A stretch of DNA of 64,000 bases, taken from contig JAKZAP010000004.1 of NCBI GenBank assembly GCA_023053575.1, positions 20,083,675 through 20,147,674 of the forward strand, given 5' to 3'. The notes beneath the pieces were generated by a model. That model ran no database searches. It saw only the letters and a program-made list of their open reading frames with translations, and was not told the DNA's origin. Of this stretch, positions 54,612 through 64,000 are shown one piece after another (within the stretch, counting starts at the first letter, position 1; each line of letters opens with the position of its first letter). This DNA comes from Branchinecta lynchi. Taxonomy: Eukaryota > Arthropoda > Branchiopoda > Anostraca > Branchinectidae. Made by a program: the position numbers and the translations under genes.

Positions 54612-57600
54612 GGCCCTGCGGCCTAGTGCCATATAGCGATCGCAATATCTGTCCGTCCGTCAGTCTCTCGTTCGGTCGGTCGGTCTGTCTATCCCGGTTT
54701 TGCTAGTTCGGGCACTTCCAGATTAGCTAGGGCAATGAAAGTTGGCAGGCGTAACAGGGACTGGACCAGATTAAATTAGAAATAGTCACTTCCCCGATCC
54801 GGGGAGGAGTGGAGGGAGGTGGAATAAGGAAAAATTAGGAAAAATGAAGTATTTTTAACTTACGAACGGGTCATCGGATCTTAATAAAACTTGATATATG
54901 GAAAGACCTTGTGTCTGAGATTTCCCATTTTAAATCCGGACCGGTTCCGGTGACAATGGGGGGTGGGGGTGGAGGGGGGAACCAGACATTTCGGGAAACG
55001 CTTGGAGTAGAAAGATCGGGATGAAACTTGGTGCAAAGAACAAGCAAAAACCCAGATACCTGATTGACATAACCAGACCGGATCCGTTCACTGTGAGAGA
55101 GTTGGGGGGGGGGGGGGTCCGAGTTTATAGTGATCCGCGAGGTTGGCAATTCCTGGTGTGCTAAGACGATGAAACTTGGCAGGCGTGTAAGGGACCCGAA
55201 CAGGTTGACTTGAGAATAGTCGTTTCCCCGATCCGACCATCCGGGGGAGGAGGGAGGGGGAATCTCGAAGTGAGGAATTATTAGCTTGCGAACGGGTGAT
55301 CGGATCTTAATGAAACTTGATATATAGAAAGACGTCGTGTCTCAGACACCCCATTTTAAGTCCAGACAGGATACCCGAATAGATTGACATGAGAATATCG
55401 TTTCCACGATCCGACCATCGTGGGGGAGTGAGCTTGATATTTAGAAAGACCTCGTGCCTCAGATGTCCCATTGTAAATCCCTACCGGACCCGGTGACATT
55501 GGAGGAGTTGGAGGAGGGAACCGGAAATCTTTGGAAACGCTTAGAGTGGAGTGATCGGGATGAAACTTTGTGAGAAGAACAAGCACAAGTTCTAGATACG
55601 TCACTGACATAATAATACGGAATTCGGGCACTATGGGAGAGTTCGGGGGTGGTCCTGATTTCTAATGATCGTGCGGGTTCGGTACTTCCTGATATGTTAG
55701 GACCCGGAACAACCCAACTGATTGACTTGAGAATAGTCGGTCGGTTCCTCGATCCGACTGTCGGGGGAGGCGTAGAGGGATTGGGGATCTGCAATCTAGT
55801 GGCAGCGGCAGTTTTTGAATGGGAGATTGGATTTGAATGAAACTTGGGAACTGGAAAGAGCTATCGTCTCAGATGTTCCATGTCAGGTTCTGGGAGTAGT
55901 GGAGGAGAGGGGAATGCGGAATCTTGACGCATTTATAGCTTTTCAACGGGTGATCGGATCTTAATGAAACTTGATATTTGGAAAGACGCCGAGTCTCAGA
56001 CGACCCAGATCAAATCCGGATCGGATCCGTTGAGTTTAGCAGGAGTCAGAAGGGAGAACCGGAAATCTTGGGAAACGATAGAGTGGAGGGATCGGGATGA
56101 AACCTAGGTACTTTGTTGACATAACCGGACAAGTTTTGGACACTGTGGGGGAGTTTAGGGGGGGGGGCTTAATTCTGGCGACCCCACAAGTTCGGAAGTT
56201 CCTGATATTCTAGGACGATAAAACTTGGAAGACATCTGATATATCAGGGATCCGAACAGACTGACTTGAGAATAGTCGTTTCCCCGATCCGACCATCATG
56301 GGGGCTGCGAAAAGGTTCGACATGCACAACAAGACCAAAGGTGTCGATGGGATCCCAAAAATCTAAGATTTGATCCAGACAATTGGGTCTTGTCTTCGCC
56401 AGATCCAGTCTTCGCTCGGCTAATCATCGGAGAAAACCGAGTTCAGACATTCTGTCTATCGATCTATCTATACCTCTATAAGCCATACCTATTTTGACGA
56501 TACTGACCGAAACTTCCTGCTTTACTTCTGAAAAATTTGCGGTTTCGCCCGAATTCCGAGCGAACTACGAGTCCAGCAAAAAAAAAGAAAATCAGAAACG
56601 AATCCAGCGTATCTCCTTATAAAGAACATCTAATAAACTTTAAATAAAACTTTGACTTCAAAAAAATGCAGGTACAACCGGATTCCGGACTACTTATATG
56701 TCCGGGTAAAAATGATTGTCATATACCGACTCAGCATGTCTTCTTACCCCTAAATCAAACATATAATCAACTTCAAATGGAACTTTTTATTTTAACCAAC
56801 TTTCCGGTTTTAGCTGGATTCCGGACGAACTACTTGTCCGACAAAAAAATGGTTTTCACCATCGGGCTCAGCATGTCTTCTTACCTCATAACCGACTATC
56901 TCAATAGCTTCAGAAAAAAAAATTTGTGTCACTTAATTTGAAACCATTCCCCACCCTCAAATATAGGGCTACAGAGCCCATCTTCGAACATGACCTGTAC
57001 TTTGACCCAAAGGATCCCCCCCCCCCAAGTTTCATCAAAATATCTCAATCCCTTCGAGAGTTATCGTGCGGACAGACGGACAACTTTTGCGATGTCATAG
57101 GTATCCCTCCAGTTACGTTTTGGGATCCCAAAAACCAAACGCATAAACAAAATAGCATGCAGATTGGCCACTTGGTCGAACTTATGTGACCTTGATTTGT
57201 TATTTGGCCTCCAGACAGGATCCGGCCAAGGTGGGGGGGGGAGGGGAGCGGGACTCGGATATTTGCAGATAGGCTCTGCTCGGATTCCAGTCAAACTTGA
57301 TGCACGTGACCAGGATAAGTCAGAGATGTGACATTTATGTTTCCGATTCGTATTCAGCCATGGTGGGCGGAGTTCGACAGGGAGTCCTGGAAATTTTGTG
57401 GCTCGCATAAGGATTTGATTGAAAGTAGAAAGGTACAGAGATCATATGCCTTAGATGACATATTTTAAGGTTTGACCACGATGGGGGGGGGGGTTATTTA
57501 CCGGAATTTCCCCAGAAAATGCTCAGATTCGATTGAAAGATAAGTGGTATAAGAAAATGCTTCAGATGATCCAGTTAGGAGCCCGGACCAGATTCGGTCG

Positions 57601-57828
57601 GGGTGTAGGGGGTACCGGAAATCTTGGGCACGTCTAGGGACATAGCGAGTGGATTTCTTGGGTTGAAACTTGGAAGGTTTGCAATGGCTTGGAGGTGATG
57701 TCGGAAATTTTCAGACTTGAGTGAAACTAGATATCCTAATTCTAGGTCCGAACTGCATTTTTGGTTGGCGGGGTGTTTTGTGAAGTTCTCTTCTACTTTC
57801 TATTACCACCTACTCTTAACAAGTGCCA
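54612..57828 (+). mobile_element. Family B element (subfamily B'), carrying a family A insertion
   Basis: Left end GGCCCTGCGGCCTAGTGCC then ATAGCGATCGC and GTCCGTCCGTCAGTC; right end AACAAGTGCC followed by ATATGAGATCGTAGCTCTTG. Module order follows 45186-47350, and both right flanks resemble each other. A family A copy (56328-57136) interrupts it in a short A-rich stretch. Confidence 0.7.
56328..57136 (-). mobile_element. Family A element, inverted, inside B'
   Basis: AACAAGACCAAAGGTGTCGA, GGGATCCCAAAAATC ... to CGTTTTGGGATCCCAAAAA at 57136. The host reads GACATGCAC before and ACCAAACGC after; the other B' copy reads GACATGCAGACAAACC at the same place. This fits insertion into an A run without duplication. 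Confidence 0.75.
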
Positions 57829-57839
57829 TATGAGATCGT

Positions 57840-58405
57840 AGCTCTTGTTGTATTCTGGATTACAGTTAGGGAATACAATGAAATGCTCGTGAATCAAATC
57901 TGTGGATCCCACAGAAGGCATTCCGAAATTCTAAAATTATTAGTAAGTACTCTTTACCGGATATCACGGAGAAATTCTATGTTCTCCACCGAAAACTGTC
58001 CGAAACGGCGTACGCGCGTCTATCGCCGTCTCACGGGCTTATTCGTCTGTTTGAGTCTTAAGTAGATTTTGTTTGTATGTGTTGTGTTTTCCCTAATTAT
58101 GTCTTCATATTTTCTTTTGTACTCCACTACCCCCCACGTTTTGGGATCCCAAAAATAAATTATTCTTAAATTAGCAGATAGACACTATTCATATCGTGCC
58201 TGTTTTAAGTTTATAAAACAATTTTTTCATTTTTTGTCTCAATAGCACTTCGAGTGACATTTTTTTTCCTTGCTTACCCAATCTTACCATATTTCTCCAT
58301 TTCCTGTCCTTTGGGAGTTTGGATGTCATGGTTCCTTTGAGCTCGGTGTTGATTGTCAAGAAGCAAGGATCGAAGCACGTCCGTCATCTTTAAGCGCGAA
58401 CTTAT
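57840..58405. other. Mostly unrecognised; solo GGGATCCC palindrome at 58138
   Basis: TTTTGGGATCCCAAAA occurs at 58138-58155 without the rest of family A beside it. It may be a solo terminus left by deletion. Confidence 0.4.
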
Positions 58406-58407
58406 GT

Positions 58408-59235
58408 GTTTTGGGATCCCAAAACGTAAGTGGAGGGATACTTATGACATCGCAAAAGTCGTCCGTCTGTCCGCACGATAACTTTCGAAGGGAATGAGAT
58501 ATTTTGATAAACTTGGTGTGCGGGTTCTTTGGGTCAAGTGTAAGGTCAAATTCGTAGATGGGCTGTGTAGCCTTACATTTGGGGTTGGAGGTTCAAATTA
58601 AGGGGCAAACAAAATATTTTTAAAAAGCTAATGTGATAGTCGATTATGAGGTAAGAAGACATGCTGAACATGACTATGAAAACTATTTTTTCGCCAGACA
58701 AGTAGTTCGTCCGGAATCCGGCAAAAACCGAAAAGTTCGCTCTAGTAAAAGTTTTGTTTGATGTTGATTAGATGTTCGGTTTAGTAGTAAGAAGACATGC
58801 TGAACACTTATATGAAAATCATTTTCTACCCGGACTAGTAGTTCGTCAGGAATCCGGCCAAACCCGGAAAATTCGTTAAACTAAAAGTTGTATTTGTAGT
58901 TGATTAAATATCCAATTTTGGGCAAGAAGAGATGCTGAATTCATATATGACAATCTTCTTTTACCCGGATTCGGCCGAAACTGGAAAATTGGCAGAAGTA
59001 AGGCAGGAAGTTTTCGCCAAAATTGATCTGACTTATAGGGGTAAATACTCGTGCTGAATCCATATCTGAACTTTGTTTTCTCAGATGATTACTACTTGGC
59101 CCTAATCTGTTTCTCAATTTTAATATTAAAAACGTTCAAGGAGTCTGGCGAAGACTGGATTTGGCGAAGACAAGACAAGATTGTCTGGATCAAATATTGG
59201 ATTTTTGGGATTCTATCGAAACCTATGGTCTTGTT
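58408..59235 (+). mobile_element. Family A element (3 internal units)
   Basis: Left end TTTTGGGATCCCAAAACG; right end TTTTGGGATTCTATCGAAAC, CTATGGTCTTGTT. Confidence 0.8.
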
Positions 59236-59424
59236 TTCCGAAGATAGTTTGATTGAGTTTTGTAATTGGTTGCCTTGATACGGTACAATTTCCAAACCAT
59301 TTAAAAAATCAAGTTCTTTGCACTGAACTGTCCGTACGCATGGTTAAGTTCCCGGTTTCTTTTTGTTAACAGCCCTTTTACACAGGCTAGAAAATAGACT
59401 AACTCAGTGAATAAAGTGACAAGA

Positions 59425-60540
59425 CAAATTTAATATTTGATCCAGACAATTTAGATGTCAGGTCTTCGCCAGACTCCTTGAACAGTTTTACTATTGAGGT
59501 TTAGAAACAGAAGAAGGTCAATGGCTAATCATCTGAGAAAACCAAGTTCCGATATGGACTCAGCATGTGTGTATTTACCCCTAGGCTATAGGTCGTGGGA
59601 TCGACTAAAAGCAGGAAAGGAAAGGCAAGAGAAAAGCAGGAAAGAATACTAAAACCAGGAAGGGTAAAGTAAAACGAGGAAAGAATTACCAAAAATCGAG
59701 GATTCGAAAAACTGGCAAGCCTTTCCTCTGTTTAGTATCCAGTGAGGGGTCGGAAACTTCCATTTGTAACAGTTCAGCTTTTCCTCCTTTTAGCATTCGA
59801 AAAAACTGGCACGCTGTGCAGTGCTTTTCCTCAGTTTAGTTTCTCGTGATGGGTCGGCAACCTACATTTGTAGAAGTTCACCTTGTCCTCCTTTTAGTAC
59901 CTTGTCGGTAGGCGATCACGAGTCCAGTGAGTCCAAGTCCACCATTTCTTTCCTGGTTTTAGTATTCTTTCCTGCTTTTCTCTTGCCTTTCCTTTCCTGC
60001 CTTTAGTCGATCCCATAGGTCGTGTCTACCTTGACGAAATTGATCAAATCTTCCTGCCTTACTTCTGCCCAAATCTCCGATTTCGACCGGATTCCGAGCG
60101 AAAAACTTGTCCAGCAAAAACTAAAGCTCAAACACGAATTCAGCGTATCACCTTGCCCTTGTATCGAACATCTAATCAACTTCAGATAAAACTTTAAGTT
60201 TTAACAAATTTTCCTGTTTCACCCGGATTCCGGGAGAACTATATGTCAGGGTATAACATTGTTGTCGAAAACGGATTCTCCATGTCTTTTTACCCCGGAA
60301 CCGAATATCTAATCAACTTCAGATAAAACTTTTACTTTGAACAAATTTTTCGATTTTGGACGGATTCCGAGCGAACTACTTGTCCCACAAGAAAATGATT
60401 TTCATATTCGTGTTTAGCATCAAGTTTCATCAAATCCTCACACCAAGTTTCATCAAAATATCTCATTCCCTTCAAGAGTTATCGTGCTTACAGACGGACA
60501 GACTTTACGGAGGTCATAAGTATAGGTATTTAAGTCATCC
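59425..60540 (-). mobile_element. Family A element, inverted, split by MITE H2
   Basis: Right part from 59425 (ATTTGATCCAGACAATTTAG, CTAATCATCTGAGAAAACC) to CCCTAGGCTATAGGTCGT. H2 occupies 59597-60014, then A resumes ATAGGTCGTGTCTACC through units to the left region TTATCGTGCTTACAGACGG at about 60500. The left palindrome is lost. Confidence 0.7.
59597..60014. mobile_element. Palindromic MITE H2 (418 bp) with 9-bp duplication
   Basis: Opens GGGATCGACTAAAAGCAGG and closes CCTGCCTTTAGTCGATCCC. ATAGGTCGT is on both sides (59588-59596, 60015-60023). The sister A copy shows the uninterrupted host near 60762 (CCCTAGGCTATATACTTC). Terminal sequence matches H1; the interior is more diverged. Confidence 0.8.
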
Positions 60541-60571
60541 GTGGGTAGTAAACCAGGCAAACCAGCTAGAG

Positions 60572-61136
60572 AAACAAGACCAAAGGTTTCGGTGGGATCC
60601 CAAAAAATTAAGATTCGATCCAGACAATGTGGTCTTGTAGATATCCGGTCTTTCCTTGAATATTTTTACTAATAAGATTTAGAAACAGAAGAAGGCCAAT
60701 GGCTAATCATTTGAGAAAACCAAGTTGAGACATGGTCTCACCATGTGTGTATTTACCCCTAGGCTATATACTTCATATCTACTTTGACGAAATCGAAAAA
60801 ATTTCCAGCCTTATTTCTGCTAAATCTCCGGTTTTGACCGGATTCCGAGCGAAAAACTTGTCCAGCAAAAACTAAAGCTCAAAAACGAACTCAGCGTATC
60901 ACCTCACTCCTATTTCGAACATCTAATCAACTTCAGATAAAACAGCCGGATTCCGGGTGAACTATAAGCCCGGGTAGAAAATGATTATCAAAAGCGGATT
61001 CAGCATGTCTTCTTACCCCTAAACTGAACATCTAATCAACTATCGTGAGTTATCTTGCTTACAGACGGACAGAGAGACGGACTACTTTTACGAAGTCATA
61101 GGTATCCCTCCACTTTATGTTTTGGGATCCCAAAAA
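60572..61136 (-). mobile_element. Family A element, inverted
   Basis: AACAAGACCAAAGGTTTCGG, GGGATCCCAAAAA at one end and GTTTTGGGATCCCAAAAAA at the other. Two to three internal units; part of the G-rich left region is deleted. Confidence 0.75.
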
Positions 61137-61139
61137 AGA

Positions 61140-61335
61140 CTAAACATACGTTGCCTGGACAACGGTGTTGCAGCAACCTTTGTTCGGCTTCGCCGACTAA
61201 AGTGTTGCGAGAGGAAACACTTTGTTTTGTTTCTTCGCTAACGGTTAAATGCTGAATTTGTCAACCCATCGAGGTTTTCAAAATGGTATGTTCCAGTCCA
61301 TGTAGGATATCTTACTTCACATGATTATCCTCAGC
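61140..61335. other. No recognisable feature
   Basis: Short open frame at 61055-61255 extends from the A element and is not a gene. Confidence 0.3.
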
Positions 61336-61339
61336 GTTG

Positions 61340-62910
61340 AAAAAAAAAACAGAATATCGGAAGTAGGGACCAAATTGACTTTGCAGCCAGTTGAACTTTA
61401 TCCTTTTCAATCGTAGACATCGTGAAATGTGGAAACTTGGAACAATATATTATATAACCTTAGTTGGTATTATAAAGCTATCCATAGCTTTTTAGTTCAA
61501 AATTAGATGTCACACATATCAGTATTTTACATTATCATTTGAATCCGTTGCGTTAACACTTAATTCTAGATTACAGTGAAAGACCATCACCCTAGACCAT
61601 TCCGATTCTTGAACGACAACATGAACCAAACTTTTCTTATCATACAAAAAAACTCGAAACAAAATAGGTACACTTACTATGAAAAGTCGGAAGCCCCCCG
61701 TCAACGAAGATGATTCTGGAGTCATCGCCGATTGTTAGTTACAAGTCCCTGACTTGTCTCACAGTTGGGTTCCGCCTTCTTTGTTTGATTGGGTACCCTA
61801 CCACTAAAGTTGTCAACCCCTCAAAGACTTAATTCTAAGTTACAGTGATAGACCATGGAGACTAATTTTCTTACCCTCAGATTTATAGAGATCAAATAAA
61901 ATGTGCACCAATTTGCACTAGTTTCAACCCCCTTATGAACCCCTTCTAGCAACCGATTCCTACTTACAAGTCAATCTCCCTGTGATAGACATACTACTAA
62001 ATTGTTTTCAGTTCAAATACACCAGAGACAAATAATAGGATTACTAGGTACACCATCTAGCAGAAGTTACAAGCCCCTCATTGACGAAAATGATTATGGT
62101 CTAACAGTCGATTTCTGCTTACAAGTAAAACAAAACAATAGAAAGTCCGAAGTAGGGACTAAATTGACTTTGCACCCAGTTGAACTTCATCCTTTTCAAT
62201 CGTAGACATCGTGACTCGTGAAAACTTGGAACATTATCTTATATAACCTAGTTCGTATTATAAAGCTATCCGTAACTTTTCAGGTGAGAATACCATAGAA
62301 TACCTCTGCTAATTATTTCGAAACTATGTCGTTGTTTTACATTATCATTTGTATCCTTTGCGTTAACGCGGTCGGAAACCTATCACCGCCGAGGATGATA
62401 ATGGTATAACAGCCGATTGTTACTTAAAAGTCCCTGACATGTCTCACAATTGGGTTCCGCCTATTTTTTTTATTTTTTTTATTCTGTACCCTACCACTAA
62501 AGTTAACAACCCCTTCAAAGACTTAATTCCATCTTACAATGATAGACCAAGACGACTAGTTTTCTTACCATCTGATTTATAGAGATACAAAAAGTGTGCA
62601 CCAATTTTCACAAGTTTATAGCCCCTCGTGAACCCCTTCTAGCAACATATTCTTACTTACAGGCTCATCTCCCTGTGATAGACATGGTGCCAAATTCTTC
62701 TCACGATCAAGCACATAAGAAAGAAATAACAAGATTCATAGGTACACCAACTACCAACTTTGCTAACCCCTCATCGCTGAAGATGATAATGGTATAACAG
62801 CCGATTGTTGCTTACAAGTACGCTATATGTCTCACGATTGGGATCGGCCTATTTTTGGTTTCAGTGTATACCTCAATACTGAAGTTGTCAACCCCTCCAA
62901 ACGTTCGAAC
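61340..62910. repeat. Degenerate tandem array, nested periodicities
   Basis: Large blocks recur at about 690-790 bp: AAGTAGGGACCAAATTGACT (61361) with AAGTAGGGACTAAATTGACT (62150), TTGCGTTAACAC with TTGCGTTAACGC, and CTACCACTAAAGTT twice. A shorter recurrence, TAACAGCCGATTGTTACTTA type, is at 62095, 62405 and 62800. Each unit carries AACCCCT(C). No coding. Confidence 0.6.
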
Positions 62911-62914
62911 TGTT

Positions 62915-63905
62915 GTATTTCATGAAGAAATTTTTGTACCAAAAAACAGATGAAATATACTTTAATCAGCTCATCGAGATCTTTCGAATGCCGTTGAAAA
63001 AAAAATGTATATCTGTATTAGTTCAAAAGTTGACTTTTTTGCCACCAACTTTCTAATATCACCACAAATGGAACGATAATCTCAGCTGAAATCACGAACA
63101 GAAATGGGTAGAAACAATAGATGGCAGCACTTTCGGACCCGTGGGAAAATGACACTTTTTTTATTCTGTAAATTTTTCTATTTATCACTCGTAGAAGATA
63201 TATTGGCTGTGGGGCCAGGGAACTGCCGCACATATTTCGCACTTATAGATTTTAGTCCATCTTCAGTTTAAAACTGGTGCAGCTGTCTGCTTGCCTGCTA
63301 GAACGGAGCTTTCCACTCTAAAGCAGAAACATGGTTTGATGAAACGAAAGCTTGGCTGCATAACTTCAGACAGTCCTCTCTGACATAGGCTATATAACTC
63401 CACTTGTTTTCACCCACAGTAGGCTCTGACTCAATTACAAGCAAAAACCATCCTTTTTGGCCCCAGGCAAGAGTTCTACGGAGCTTTCCGAAATGTAAAG
63501 TCATATTCATCAATCCGGCCTAAGGTCCACACTTTCCTGAAAAATTGCATACGTTAGACCCTTACCGTCTTCTAGTAATAAGACGAAATCGAGCGACTAG
63601 GAAAAAAAACAAAACAAAAAAAACACGACAAAAGCAAAGTGTTGCTCACACACAGTGAAAGCACTTCAACCCTTGAAACGAGAGCAAACTGAAGAGGTTC
63701 TCGACTCCTCTTTTTGCGAGCCCATAAAGATATGTTAACCTGGACCGAGCTTTCGAAATTGTGCTTCTGCATTTCTTTAAATATGAAACAGTTTCTCGTA
63801 TACCATTCGGCTATTCTGAATTACTGCTTGCTGAAGACCAGAAAGAGCATTTTAATCAATCCATCATACAAGTTACGTCGCACACATTCGTTCTTGTGTG
63901 AAACC
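62915..63905. other. No recognisable feature
   Basis: Short frames on both strands only, no repeat shared with the rest of the window noticed. Confidence 0.3.
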
Positions 63906-63908
63906 CAT

Positions 63909-64000
63909 ATTTGGGATCCCAAAACGTAAGTAGAGGGATACCCATCACATTGCATAAGTTGTCCGTCTGTTTGTCTGTCTGTCTGTCTGTGAGCACAATA
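63909..64000 (+). mobile_element. Family A element, left end, cut by the window edge
   Basis: TTTGGGATCCCAAAACGTAA, GAGGGATACCCATCAC and a GTCTGTCTGTCTGTCTGT run, continuing past the edge. Confidence 0.8.

Noticed and set aside
61340..62910. CRISPR-like array
   Set aside because: Repeats are long, degenerate and lack short unique spacers; the genome is eukaryotic.

Overview
This window looks like intergenic and intronic DNA from an invertebrate animal nuclear genome. It has spliced coding exons with GT-AG borders and matching phases, a eukaryotic tRNA gene with A and B boxes, several non-LTR retrotransposons, hAT transposons and many non-autonomous repeats. I cannot name the species. There are no bacterial operons, rRNA genes or CRISPR arrays. 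Host coding content is very low: parts of one secreted-protein gene on the minus strand (last exon 3073-3194, main exon 8235-8739, possible first exon ending near 13050) and one candidate signal-peptide exon on the plus strand (44687-44756). Nearly everything else is mobile DNA.

Two non-coding families dominate. Family A (about 20 copies, both strands) starts with the palindrome TTTTGGGATCCCAAAA and a GTCC/GTCT run. It then has a G-rich patch, 3 to 6 tandem units of about 130 bp, and a right end finishing in GGTCTTGTT. Family B starts and ends with GGCACTTG-type termini and has C/G-rich repeated modules; some copies also carry about 170-bp tail units. A and B share the same internal module order, so they may be related. 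The layout of A, and its insertion into T runs without a target duplication, resemble Helentron-derived elements (HINE, pearl type); that assignment is inference.

Region by region: 0.6-3 kb, foldback repeats; 3-9 kb, the secreted-protein gene with an intron full of repeats and a tRNA-Thr gene; 9-18 kb, A and B elements and a LINE 3' end; 18.8-20.3 kb, a LINE reverse transcriptase pseudogene; 21-27.7 kb, A copies, a minisatellite and MITEs; 28.0-33.0 kb, a nearly intact 4.93-kb hAT transposon with perfect terminal repeats and target duplication, inserted in an older foldback; 33.4-34.4 kb, a foldback with minisatellite ends and a CR1-like LINE tail; 36.2-41.4 kb, a nest in which A contains B, which contains another A (holding a LINE ORF1 fragment) and a palindromic MITE; 41.9-44.2 kb, two inverted copies of one MITE; 45-61 kb, more A and B copies, a CR1-like fragment and a 1.39-kb hAT-type non-autonomous element; 61.3-62.9 kb, a degenerate tandem array.

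The elements are layered in time. Several insertions can be dated relative to each other because an uninterrupted relative of the host repeat is also present in the window. The most distinctive observations are the A/B superfamily with terminal palindromes, the deep nest, the palindromic 8-9-bp-duplication MITE family, and a cluster of palindromic GTTACC-GGTATC sites in the intron of the secreted-protein gene.
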